Source: Candidatus Atribacter fermentans (GTDB lineage: Bacteria; Atribacterota; Atribacteria; Atribacterales; Atribacteraceae). From it: a DNA stretch of 11,643 nucleotides. The notes under the pieces are model-generated. The model did not search any database. It was not told where the DNA came from and was given only the letters and a program-made list of their open reading frames with translations. The position numbers and the translations under genes were made by a program. Position 1 is the first letter of the stretch, and the number at the start of each line of letters is the position of its first letter. Location: the NCBI GenBank assembly GCA_012517485.1, contig JAAYUT010000296.1:1-11643 (forward strand). The letters are read 5' to 3'. Below are positions 1-7,143 of this stretch, one piece after another.

Positions 1-819
1 TACTCCATGTTTTCTCAGAAAATCAGTAAGAATTCGATAACGGGGAACCATCATTTCCTTAACGATTTTTGGAGAAACCAATAATCCACTCCGATAACAC
101 ATGTCTTCCCAGAGATTGACAAAGTCAAAAGTTATTCCAGCGGCAAATATTTTTTTAAAGATTTCCAGTGAGAAATAGACCATATGATCCATCATTTCTT
201 CGATGAGCTTGGGATCGTCGTAAAGGGCATAACTGATGCCGGTTAATCCCATCATATCACGAAAAATCCCAAAAAGACTGATAGCCGAAACACCGAGGGC
301 AAAATCTCTTTCATTCCAGGACTTTCCTTGAAGGTAGGGATCACGTTGAAAATCGGTATTGCTGATAACCTGCCAGTTTTCTAAAAATCGAGTCGGAGTC
401 AATGGATCGAAACGGGTTTTAAAAGATTCCCAGGTTTTCCGATCGGGTACTGGATAACGAATAAATTGAGGCATATTGGTTGGATCTTTTTTTGAAAAAC
501 GGACGACCCCTCCATCGATTTCTTGGATCACCACAGTATTTTCATCTTCTTCTAAGATTTTTCTTTCAAACTGAGGATCTACTGCTATAGGCCAGGGCGC
601 ATTATGGTAGGGACGTAAACTCAGAGTGAGAGTATTTACTGGGAGGTATTCAACTCGATCTTTTCCTAAACTCACATAATCATAAGGACTGACATGAGCT
701 GGCATTCCTTCTTTCCTCCAACGTTCAACAGTTTCAAACCAAAACCAGTGACGGAAAACAAATGGATCTCCAAGGCGCTCAAAATGAGCAATTTTTATAA
801 ATCTTTCGCGATCATTCAT
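1..819 (-). CDS. UroD-superfamily protein (uroporphyrinogen decarboxylase-like), 3' end cut off by the window
   Basis: This frame is open from an ATG at 819-817 to the window edge, giving 273 residues without a stop. An in-frame ATG lies two codons upstream at 825, but GGAG at 827-830 sits 7 nt from the 819 ATG and only 1 nt from the other, so 819 is chosen. The protein has an aromatic N-terminus (HWFWFETVERW), a middle block SLFGIFRDMMGL and the segment NLWEDMCYRSGLLVSP near residues 233-248. That last block matches the UroD/MtaA-like TIM-barrel pattern in which a WED motif precedes G-x-x-x-SP. Full-length relatives have about 340-370 residues, so roughly 70-100 C-terminal residues are missing. 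Such stand-alone UroD-like proteins are often corrinoid methyltransferases or uncharacterised enzymes rather than heme enzymes. No heme gene is nearby, so the substrate is unknown. It is divergent from the c-di-GMP gene to its right. Confidence 0.8.
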   Translation of the reverse strand, partial: MNDRERFIKIAHFERLGDPFVFRHWFWFETVERWRKEGMPAHVSPYDYVSLGKDRVEYLPVNTLTLSLRPYHNAPWPIAVDPQFERKILEEDENTVVIQEIDGGVVRFSKKDPTNMPQFIRYPVPDRKTWESFKTRFDPLTPTRFLENWQVISNTDFQRDPYLQGKSWNERDFALGVSAISLFGIFRDMMGLTGISYALYDDPKLIEEMMDHMVYFSLEIFKKIFAAGITFDFVNLWEDMCYRSGLLVSPKIVKEMMVPRYRILTDFLRKHGV

Positions 820-863
820 GAACATTCTCCTTTTGTTTTTTTAAATTGAATTACTTTATTCTT

Positions 864-869
864 ATTATA
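864..869 (-). promoter_or_regulatory. -10 box for the UroD-like gene
   Basis: On the minus strand this is a perfect TATAAT, about 45 nt upstream of the start codon at 819. No good -35 hexamer sits 16-18 nt further upstream, so the promoter may be weak or activator-dependent. The strand choice rests on this box alone. Confidence 0.4.
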
Positions 870-940
870 AAGCATTTTTATTTAGATTTTGTTGAAGAAA
901 ATTTTAATAGAAAAAAATCGCAATCTTGAAGAGCTTGCGG

Positions 941-946
941 TATACT
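941..946 (+). promoter_or_regulatory. -10 box for the MASE3-PAS-GGDEF-HD-GYP gene
   Basis: TATACT matches the -10 consensus at 5 of 6 positions. It lies 23 nt upstream of the ATG at 970, giving a short leader of about 15-20 nt. The hexamer 17 nt upstream (TCGCAA, 918-923) is a poor -35. Confidence 0.35.
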
Positions 947-960
947 ATCTTTAAATAATG

Positions 961-967
961 GGGGGGA
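961..967 (+). promoter_or_regulatory. Ribosome binding site that sets the start at 970
   Basis: The G-run GGGGGGA lies between two in-frame ATGs at 958 and 970. It can only serve the second. Translation from 958 would read the binding site as Gly-Gly-Thr and has no Shine-Dalgarno sequence upstream. The start at 970 (MNSFYGRK) is therefore preferred. Confidence 0.6.
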
Positions 968-969
968 CT

Positions 970-3255
970 ATGAATAGTTTTTATGGCAGAAAAATCTTAG
1001 AAATCATCCCGAAGGAATACCGATTGATCGTCGGTGAAGTTATTTTAGTCGTAGTTTTTTTTCGAATTGCTTCACCTTCAACCCTTTTCTTTCATAGCAC
1101 CATGGGAATGATCGGTCTTCTTCTTGCTTATCATATCTTTTTTCTTGGAACTAATTATTTACAACTCTCTTCTCAACCCTTCATTTTCAGCATAAGCGTG
1201 TTGTCAGTTCTTTTTGTTATTATTGATTTTATCCGAGTTTTTCTATTCTGGAGAAATCCATTTTTATTGAGAAATATTATTGACTTGACCATCCAGCTCT
1301 GGTTGGTTGCTCGTTTTGCTGAATGTGCAATTTATTTCGTCGGTTTTCTGGTCTGGTTTAAAAGATACCGTTTTTTAAATCTCGGACTCATTTATTTAGG
1401 CTCGATCATATTTTTATTCTGTAGTTCATTTCTGTGGAATATATTCCCTCTCAGTTATCAACCGGGTTTAGGTTTAACCAATTTCACTTTAGTGAGTGAA
1501 TATATTATCAGTGCTTATGTTTATATAACCTTGTCTATTCTTTTATTCCTGAAAAAGAAAATACCCATTCCAGTGCTACGCCCGCTTATTGTATCTTTAA
1601 TTCTTAGTATTGGGGCTGAGATGGTATTCACCATGCTTCGTGAACAGTATGGATTTATGATCGAGTGGCGAGTTACCGTCAAGCTTTTATCTCTTCTCTT
1701 TATGAATCAAGCGGTTGTTGAAGCCATTCAAAATAAAAATGGGAAGACTCGCATTATGAGTTACTGGTGGAAACATTTTGAGCAAAATTATAAACCTCAA
1801 GAAGAATCCGATGACTCTGCGTTAGACCAAGTCTCTTTTTCTCCCGAAAATTTTGATCTACCAAATCATATTCAATCTTTAGTTTATAACGCTCAAGATC
1901 TTATCTTCCGTTTCCAAGCTTTTGAACCCATGAAGTTAGAGTATATTAATCCAGCGGTAGGAAGAATAACTGGATATACTCCTGAAGAATTCTATGCTGA
2001 CCCAACTCTATTTTTTCAAAGAGTATATCCTGAAGATCGGCCACTTTTAGATCTCTATTTAAAAAATCCCACTGCTCTTGAAAAACCTCTGGCTATCAGA
2101 ATGATTCGAAAAGATGGTTCAGTTATCTGGCTGGAACATAAATATGTGCCGGTTTATAACAGGAAGAAAAAAACCATAGCCATTGAAGGGATTGCTCGTG
2201 ATATTACTGAGAGAAAGAAAGCCGAAGAACAGATTCGATATATCAGTTTCCATGATCCGCTGACTGGATTATACAACCGAGCTTTTTTTGAAGAAGAGGT
2301 TGCTCGTCAGAATTTTTCCGAAAACCATCCCATCGGTATTATATTAGGAGATGTGAATGGTATCCACCTGGTGAATGAAAGATTCGGCCATCAGGAAGGA
2401 GATCGTATTCTATTTGATACTGCCAATATTTTAAAGAGATTTTCTCGGAATCAAGATATCTTAGCCCGCTGGGGAGAAGATGAGTTTATTCTTTTTCTTC
2501 CTAATACGAACGGAGATTTTACCCGATCGCTGGTTTTTCAAATTCAAAATGAGCTTCAAAACATAGAAAAAAATCCACTTCAACTCAGTATTTCACTTGG
2601 GTATGCAGTAAAAGAAAATCAACAACAGGTGATGGCTGAAGTCATTAGCTCTGCAGAAGGTTGGATGTATTGGAACAAATTGATTAAGGGTAATGAATTC
2701 AATCATGATTTGGTAACCTCGATTGAACAATCACTGCGAAAAATTACTCACGCAACCGAAAAACATTCTGACCGACTTCAAAAAATAGTTCATAATATCG
2801 GTTTGGAACTGGGGTTATCACAAGAAGAACTAAATTATTTAGATCTATTGGCCCGGCTTCATGATTTGGGAAAAATTGCTACTCCTAAGGAAATTCTGAA
2901 TAAATCCGGCTTACTCTCTCCTAAAGAATGGGAGTCGGTGAAGCGCCATCCTGAAATTGGGTATCGGATAGCTCTGAATTCACCAGATCTCGCTCCGATT
3001 GCCGAAGCTATTCTTTACCACCATGAACGTTGGGACGGAACCGGCTATCCACGAGGATTACAAGGGAATAATATTCCACTCCTTTCCCGGATCATTGCCA
3101 TCGCCGATACCTATGAGGTTTTGACCGGTGGACGTACTTATAAAAAACCATTAAGCTGGAAAAATGCTTTAAATGAAATAAAAAAGAGTGCAGGACGACA
3201 GTTCGACCCGCATTTAGTCGATATATTTATTAAGGTAGTGGAATCCAAAGAATAA
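970..3255 (+). CDS. Membrane c-di-GMP protein: MASE3-like sensor, PAS, degenerate GGDEF, HD-GYP phosphodiesterase
   Basis: 761 residues. Residues 15-250 hold about seven hydrophobic helices and match the MASE3 sensor pattern: IQLWLVARFAE (108-118), GLGLTNFTLVSEYII (166-180), and a Glu-x-x-Phe-Thr segment near 217-221. A PAS/PAC domain covers about 300-417, ending in GIARDITERKKAEE. GGDEF covers about 422-578: FHDPLTGLYNR is intact and an RxxD inhibitory site (R493-D496) lies five residues before the signature. The signature itself is GEDEF (502-506), and the usual GLK and ND positions read GIH (464-466) and NE (469-470), so cyclase activity is doubtful. HD-GYP covers about 590-750 with H599, H631-D632, H660, HHERWDGTGYPRG (684-696) and D713, all consistent with a metal-dependent c-di-GMP phosphodiesterase. 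The likely job is c-di-GMP breakdown at the inner membrane, with the GGDEF possibly acting as a GTP-binding regulator. The ligand sensed by MASE3 is not known. The output half closely resembles that of the gene at 7144-9624. Confidence 0.93.
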   Translation: MNSFYGRKILEIIPKEYRLIVGEVILVVVFFRIASPSTLFFHSTMGMIGLLLAYHIFFLGTNYLQLSSQPFIFSISVLSVLFVIIDFIRVFLFWRNPFLLRNIIDLTIQLWLVARFAECAIYFVGFLVWFKRYRFLNLGLIYLGSIIFLFCSSFLWNIFPLSYQPGLGLTNFTLVSEYIISAYVYITLSILLFLKKKIPIPVLRPLIVSLILSIGAEMVFTMLREQYGFMIEWRVTVKLLSLLFMNQAVVEAIQNKNGKTRIMSYWWKHFEQNYKPQEESDDSALDQVSFSPENFDLPNHIQSLVYNAQDLIFRFQAFEPMKLEYINPAVGRITGYTPEEFYADPTLFFQRVYPEDRPLLDLYLKNPTALEKPLAIRMIRKDGSVIWLEHKYVPVYNRKKKTIAIEGIARDITERKKAEEQIRYISFHDPLTGLYNRAFFEEEVARQNFSENHPIGIILGDVNGIHLVNERFGHQEGDRILFDTANILKRFSRNQDILARWGEDEFILFLPNTNGDFTRSLVFQIQNELQNIEKNPLQLSISLGYAVKENQQQVMAEVISSAEGWMYWNKLIKGNEFNHDLVTSIEQSLRKITHATEKHSDRLQKIVHNIGLELGLSQEELNYLDLLARLHDLGKIATPKEILNKSGLLSPKEWESVKRHPEIGYRIALNSPDLAPIAEAILYHHERWDGTGYPRGLQGNNIPLLSRIIAIADTYEVLTGGRTYKKPLSWKNALNEIKKSAGRQFDPHLVDIFIKVVESKE

Positions 3256-3521
3256 AGGATGCTTGAATAATCCCACAGTGTACTTCTAATGGTAAGTGAA
3301 TATTTGCTCATATGGAATACCAAACCACTTAAAATAAAAAAACCGGAAAGAAGGTGGTCGTTGTTGAGGTAATGAGAAAAACCTCTTTTGGTAAAAATTG
3401 TAAAAAGAGTTAAGAAAATTTATTTTCTGTGGTAGGTTATTTCTATATCTTTGATGGCAGTAAATTGAAAAAGGAAAACGTTTTATTCACTTGCTGGAGA
3501 ACGAAGTTAATAATTGTAAGG
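3256..3521. other. Intergenic spacer between convergent genes, no gene seen
   Basis: No supported coding region is present. The longest notable frame is 27 codons from 3289 without a ribosome binding site. A weak hairpin GAGGT/ACCTC (3366-3370 with 3381-3385) followed by TTTTG could end the upstream rightward transcript. A promoter-like pair TTGTAA (3398-3403), 17 nt, TATTTT (3421-3426) points to the strong terminator further on. A 10-bp palindrome AAAACGTTTT lies at 3475-3484. None of these is strong alone. Confidence 0.5.
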
Positions 3522-3565
3522 AAAAGAAATGTCCCTTTTTCATTGTCTTAAGGGACATTTCTTTT
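3522..3565. terminator. Strong intrinsic terminator, probably bidirectional
   Basis: A perfect 12-bp stem pairs 3526-3537 with 3550-3561 around a 12-nt loop, with the GC-rich core GTCCC/GGGAC. Rightward it is followed by a run of seven T (3562-3568). Leftward it is followed by TTTTCCTT. Flanking A and T runs extend the stem by four A-T pairs. It lies 51 bp past the stop of the leftward epimerase gene and 270 bp past the stop of the rightward c-di-GMP gene, so it can end both convergent transcripts. Confidence 0.85.
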
Positions 3566-3612
3566 TTTATAAAGATACAATTCACATTATTTACTTATTC
3601 AAAAAGTATATT

Positions 3613-4458
3613 TTAAGCGAAAAGTTCTCTCAAGAATGTTAAACCGTTTTTAGCCAGGGTATCTTCATCTTTTTCTAATGGTCTCCAGAGAGCAGCCGCC
3701 CGAGCAATCTCTTTCACTCCAAAGGTAAAGCTTTCGATTACCGCAAACCGATCATAACCAATTTTTTTCAACGATTGTTTCACTTCATTCCAATTAATGT
3801 GACCGGTTCCTGGAGTTCCTCGATCATTTTCACAAGTATGAAAATGAACTAAATCATCACCTATCAACTCGATTGCTTCTCCTAAATGTTTTTCTTCAAT
3901 GTTCATATGGAAAGTATCAAGATGACCCTTGATAGCTGGATGATTAACATCTTTTATCAATTTTTTTAGGTCAGCAGCAATATTTAAAAAACTCGTTTCG
4001 AAGCGGTTTAAAGTTTCAAGAGCAAGAGTCACACCACGGGTTTGGGCATAATCTCCCAGTTCACGTAGCCCTTCAATTGCTCTATTCCAATCCGCTTTTT
4101 TTTGCTCTGGAGTTGCCAGATAGGTTTTTCCTACTGCAGAATAGGCTGGACCGCAAAAAATCGGAGCTTCAAGCTCATTGGCATAATCAAGACAACGTTT
4201 TACATACCTCTTTGAATTTTCTCGCTTTTCTAATTCTTCGCTAATGAGATCCCGGTCAGGGCCAAAAGCACCACAGATGGCGACTTCCAATTCATTTTTT
4301 TTAACGATTGACTTTAACTTTTTGATATCAATAAGATCCGGTTGTTCAACAGCAAATTCAATGACGTCAAATCCTAAGTCTGCCACTCGTTGCACAACAT
4401 CGAAGGTTTCAGTTCGAAAAGGAGAAACCCAAATAAAAGTATTGGCTCCAAATTTCAT
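3613..4458 (-). CDS. Ketose 3-epimerase of the D-psicose (allulose)/D-tagatose 3-epimerase family
   Basis: 281 residues, the usual length of the family. It should interconvert ketoses at C3 (for example D-fructose and D-psicose) or a related keto sugar, in the cytoplasm, using a divalent metal such as Mn or Co. It is a xylose-isomerase-like TIM barrel. The metal and catalytic residues of Agrobacterium D-psicose 3-epimerase all align with a constant offset of four: Glu148 in LALETLNRFE, Asp181 and His184 in GHLDTFHMNIEE, His207 in VHFHTCENDR, Arg213 and Glu242 in AVIESF. The metal ligands are Glu148, Asp181, His207 and Glu242. The start is well set by AAAAGGAGG seven nt upstream. It is the last gene of a leftward cluster with another TIM-barrel isomerase and an oxidoreductase, so its real substrate may be a pathway keto sugar. 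Family is certain; exact sugar is not. Confidence 0.92.
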   Translation of the reverse strand: MKFGANTFIWVSPFRTETFDVVQRVADLGFDVIEFAVEQPDLIDIKKLKSIVKKNELEVAICGAFGPDRDLISEELEKRENSKRYVKRCLDYANELEAPIFCGPAYSAVGKTYLATPEQKKADWNRAIEGLRELGDYAQTRGVTLALETLNRFETSFLNIAADLKKLIKDVNHPAIKGHLDTFHMNIEEKHLGEAIELIGDDLVHFHTCENDRGTPGTGHINWNEVKQSLKKIGYDRFAVIESFTFGVKEIARAAALWRPLEKDEDTLAKNGLTFLRELFA

Positions 4459-4515
4459 ATTTATACCTCCTTTTGGTTATTCGGTTTACTTAGGGGAGTG
4501 AATTCATAAAATATC

Positions 4516-4545
4516 CTTATCTTTCCTTTTTAACTTTTCTATCAA
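4516..4545 (-). promoter_or_regulatory. Possible internal promoter before the ketose 3-epimerase gene
   Basis: On the minus strand TTGATA (4540-4545), an 18-nt spacer and GATAAG (4516-4521) form a weak sigma70-like pair about 60 nt upstream of the start codon. The -35 overlaps the palindrome at 4543-4555. The 168-bp gap to the upstream gene leaves room for its own promoter. A perfect TTGACA at 4614-4619 has no matching -10. Confidence 0.25.
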
Positions 4546-4555
4546 CCTAAGGTTG
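4543..4555. promoter_or_regulatory. Small palindrome overlapping the candidate -35, possible operator
   Basis: CAACCTAAGGTTG is a perfect inverted repeat with 6-bp arms and a one-base centre. Its position over the -35 of the candidate promoter would suit a repressor site. It is short enough to arise by chance. Confidence 0.25.
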
Positions 4556-4626
4556 TGCTTTGAAAATTCCTCACCATTCCCCTGCTCTTCCCTTTAATCT
4601 TTTCAATTCTCCATGTCAAACTCTTC

Positions 4627-5589
4627 TTAAACCCACCAGGCTGTGCCAATTGGCTCACGGATCAAAGCTTCTTTGAGCAAAGCAACTGCTTTGCTAAAAC
4701 CCTCAAAAGCAGACATCAATGAATCTTCGTGTTCAATGGATAACACATCATCATAACCAATTAAACGGCAAGTACTTACGAAATCCTTCCAAAAGGATAG
4801 ATCATGGCCATACCCTACAGTTCTAAAAATCCATGATCGTTTACTTTCCTGGGTATAAGGCTTGGTATCAAGGTTGCCATTCGTGAAGCTGTTTAGAGCG
4901 TCAATCTTAGTATCTTTGGCGTGAATATGGAATATTGCTCCCTCTAATTTCCTTAAAGCAATAATTGGGTCTATACCTTGCCAAAAAAGATGACTAGGAT
5001 CAAAATTAGCCCCGATGACATCTCCCACAGCATTACGGAGCTTTAAGAGAGTTTCGGGATTATAAACACAAAATCCTGGGTGCATTTCAAGGCACACCCT
5101 GACACCATGTTCTTGGGCAAAATGGCCAGCTTTTTTCCAATAAGGGATTAACTTTTTTTCCCATTGCCATTCAAGGACTTGGGAAAACTCATTAGGCCAA
5201 GGGCAGGTAACCCAGTTGGGATAAAGTCCATTTTCCGAATCACCTGGACAACCCGAGAAGGTAATGACATTTTTTACACCCAGTTCTTTTGCCAGCAAAA
5301 CGGTGTTTTCGAAATCTTGGTGATAAGAAGCTGCTATTTGGGTATTGGGATGAACCGAATTCCCATGACAACTCAAAGCACTAATTTCCAGCCCTCTCGA
5401 AGCGATTGTGTCTTGAAATTTTTTAATTGAATCTGGGTTTTTCAGCATTTCAGCTGGATTACAATGTGCCTTCCCTGGAAAGCCACCTGTTCCGATTTCA
5501 ACTGCCTCTACCCCTACTCCTTTAACCAAATCGAGAGCCTTTTCCAGTGTTTCATTCTGAAAAAGAACTAATAACACACCAATTTTCAT
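4627..5589 (-). CDS. Sugar phosphate isomerase/epimerase, xylose-isomerase-like TIM barrel (IolE/IolI-like superfamily)
   Basis: 320 residues, cytoplasmic, no signal peptide. The barrel opens with MKIGVLLVLF and EAVEIGTGGF (28-37). Candidate metal ligands are Glu168 in VCLEMHPG, Asp197 and His200 in NFDPSHLFWQGIDP, His223 in IFHIHAKD and Glu286 in SIEHED, the standard Glu-Asp-His-Glu set of this superfamily. The NFDPSHLxWQGID and HIHAKD blocks are typical of members encoded beside Gfo/Idh/MocA oxidoreductases in sugar, inositol and glycoside catabolism clusters. Members include isomerases, epimerases, dehydratases and lyases acting on keto sugars, so the reaction cannot be named. AAGGAGG lies eight nt before the ATG. 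It sits 100 bp downstream of the oxidoreductase gene and 168 bp upstream of the ketose 3-epimerase gene, same strand, probably one transcription unit. Confidence 0.9.
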   Translation of the reverse strand: MKIGVLLVLFQNETLEKALDLVKGVGVEAVEIGTGGFPGKAHCNPAEMLKNPDSIKKFQDTIASRGLEISALSCHGNSVHPNTQIAASYHQDFENTVLLAKELGVKNVITFSGCPGDSENGLYPNWVTCPWPNEFSQVLEWQWEKKLIPYWKKAGHFAQEHGVRVCLEMHPGFCVYNPETLLKLRNAVGDVIGANFDPSHLFWQGIDPIIALRKLEGAIFHIHAKDTKIDALNSFTNGNLDTKPYTQESKRSWIFRTVGYGHDLSFWKDFVSTCRLIGYDDVLSIEHEDSLMSAFEGFSKAVALLKEALIREPIGTAWWV

Positions 5590-5689
5590 TTTTCTCGCCT
5601 CCTTAAAGATAAAAAATTCTAAACACCATATTAAAAATCAACCACCGAGTTAGTGAGTTTTTTTGAAAAAAATATGAGCCAATATTCGC

Positions 5690-6838
5690 TTATATCACTT
5701 CTACCCATTGATTGGTTTTAGAGCTTTTCAGGATTGCTTCACACAAAATGACTTCCCGAAGACCATCTTTGAATCTGGGGTAATTTTTTGGAGCTGAGGG
5801 ATCGAGAACAGCTTGATACACTTCTTTAAAAAGTTGCTTGGAGGTATCAGGGAATCCTTCATTGTGCCCTCCAGGGAAAGAAACAATTTTTCGAGTTTCA
5901 CTATCTAAGAGCGATGGATCTTTTAATAACATTTGGTTAGCCTGATCACGATAACCAATCCAAAGTTCGTTGGGTTTTTCGGAATCCCAGGCGATTGCTT
6001 TTTGAGAACCATCTATTTCGAAATACAAGCGATTTTTCCTCCCTGCCGCTATTTGATTGACTGTAAGAACTCCATGAGCTCCATTCTCAAAATGGAGAAG
6101 AACAGAGGCATAATCTTCGGTGTTGATTGGAATATCCTGGTAGTCTTCGGGCTGCAGAATTTTTCCCGCATAAGTTTCAACGGGTTTTAAGGGTTTTTTC
6201 CGGATGGGGTGGAAAGTCGCAAAGTCAGCCAATACTTTGGTAACCTTTTCTCCAGTAACGAATTCAACCATATCTAACCAGTGGGAACCGACATCGGCAA
6301 TAGCACGAGATTCGCCACTCATATGAGGTTCCAATCTCCAATTATAATCGGTGGGATAGAAAAGCCAGTCTTGTAAGTAAGACCCATGAACAGCAAAAAT
6401 TTTTCCTATTTCACCTTTCTGAACCATGCGTTGTGATTCGCGAGCCAAGGGATAGTAGCGGATATTGAAATGGACAGCATTAATTAAACCCTTTTTTTCA
6501 GCCAGCTCAACCAATTCTTCAGCTTCCTGGCGATTCATGGCCAGAGGTTTTTCACAAATGACATGCTTTCCAGCTTCTAAAGCTTCTTTACTCATTTGGA
6601 AATGAAGATGGTTAGGAGTGCAGATGTGTACAACCTCAATTTGATCATCTTGAAGCAATTCGCGGTAGTTCCCGAAATGATTTTTTACATTATACTGGAG
6701 AGCTTTATTAAGGGCAATTTCATCATTAACATCGGCGAGACTAATAACTTCCGCCAAAAAAGTCCGGCGGGATGCCTCAATATGGGCAGGTCCAATAAAA
6801 CCAGTTCCAATAACACCAACCTTGAGTGAATGATTCAT
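5690..6838 (-). CDS. Gfo/Idh/MocA family NAD(P)-dependent sugar oxidoreductase
   Basis: 382 residues, normal length. The N-terminal Rossmann fold has GVIGTGFIGPAH (8-19), then HICTPNHLH (71-79), and the family signature CEKPLAMN (95-102), whose lysine (Lys97) is the usual catalytic residue. The C-terminal alpha/beta domain holds DVGSHWLDM (182-190), where Asp182 and His186 fit the family's D-x-x-x-H active-site motif. Such enzymes oxidise or reduce a hydroxyl of a sugar, inositol or glycoside with a tightly held or exchangeable NAD(P). It appears to be the first gene of the leftward three-gene cluster, with GGAGGAGG seven nt before the ATG and a promoter candidate at 6870-6898. Pairing with two xylose-isomerase-like TIM barrels suggests it makes a keto intermediate for them. 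It could also be an inositol dehydrogenase relative. Substrate unknown. Confidence 0.93.
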   Translation of the reverse strand: MNHSLKVGVIGTGFIGPAHIEASRRTFLAEVISLADVNDEIALNKALQYNVKNHFGNYRELLQDDQIEVVHICTPNHLHFQMSKEALEAGKHVICEKPLAMNRQEAEELVELAEKKGLINAVHFNIRYYPLARESQRMVQKGEIGKIFAVHGSYLQDWLFYPTDYNWRLEPHMSGESRAIADVGSHWLDMVEFVTGEKVTKVLADFATFHPIRKKPLKPVETYAGKILQPEDYQDIPINTEDYASVLLHFENGAHGVLTVNQIAAGRKNRLYFEIDGSQKAIAWDSEKPNELWIGYRDQANQMLLKDPSLLDSETRKIVSFPGGHNEGFPDTSKQLFKEVYQAVLDPSAPKNYPRFKDGLREVILCEAILKSSKTNQWVEVI

Positions 6839-6869
6839 TTTATATCCTCCTCCAAAGATATGATTTACA

Positions 6870-6898
6870 AAAATACCGAAAATAGTCTATCATGTAAA
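6870..6898 (-). promoter_or_regulatory. Promoter candidate for the three-gene sugar cluster
   Basis: On the minus strand TTTACA (6893-6898, 5 of 6 to consensus), a 17-nt spacer and TATTTT (6870-6875, 4 of 6) lie about 31 nt upstream of the oxidoreductase start. The spacing is ideal and it is the best pair in this gap. Confidence 0.4.
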
Positions 6899-6954
6899 TA
6901 CCAGACCGTTTTTTAAGGTAATTCTTTTAGAGCAACCAACCAGGATCTCATACT

Positions 6955-7130
6955 GGGTTTTCACCCTCATCCTGACCTTCTCCCATGAAGGGAGAAGGTC
7001 ATAAAAAATCGCCCCCTCTCCCACACGGCCTCTTTTACGCTCGCTTCATGGAGCGATATGCCATGGTATGTCGAATCCGGGGTTTTCATCCTTAACTGGT
7101 GCCACGAAAGTGGTAAGAGGGCCTCTCTTT
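6955..7130. repeat. Palindrome-rich intergenic element (REP- or MITE-like remnant)
   Basis: The strongest part is a perfect 11-bp inverted repeat, GACCTTCTCCC at 6974-6984 against 6990-7000 with a 5-nt loop. Further ones follow: CGCTC/GAGCG (7038-7042 with 7051-7055), an 18-nt imperfect palindrome centred on CCATGG (7055-7072) whose mismatches are all G-T wobbles, and CCAC-GAAA-GTGG (7102-7113). A 13-bp direct repeat GGGTTTTCAYCCT occurs at 6955-6967 and 7080-7092 with one mismatch. Outer arms near 7028-7037 and 7114-7123 pair imperfectly. No T-run follows the main stem on either strand, so it is not a normal terminator. Its GC-richer texture stands out from its surroundings. No coding region is seen from 6839 to 7143. 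Dispersal in the genome cannot be tested here. Confidence 0.55.
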
Positions 7131-7143
7131 ATTTAGAAATTTA

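Noticed and set aside
820..969. c-di-GMP riboswitch looked for before the c-di-GMP genes
   Set aside because: The leaders are too short (about 15-50 nt) and no GEMM-like paired structure with the conserved core is seen.
3289..3372. Possible 27-codon small gene in the convergent spacer
   Set aside because: No Shine-Dalgarno sequence precedes it and the product is a basic low-complexity peptide.
3475..3484. AAAACGTTTT considered as a LacI-family or cre operator
   Set aside because: Only 10 bp in an AT-rich spacer, between convergent genes with no start codon downstream within reach; chance is likely.
5164..5430. Rightward 88-codon frame, and similar ones at 4244-4501, 5933-6190, 6596-6829, 7913-8146 and 8794-9027
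   Set aside because: All are antisense shadows of real leftward genes, or almost entirely so, with compositions typical of reverse-frame translation.
6974..7000. Perfect 11-bp hairpin considered as a terminator of the lamin-tail gene
   Set aside because: No T-run follows it on either strand, and it sits in a patch of other palindromes, so a repeat element fits better.
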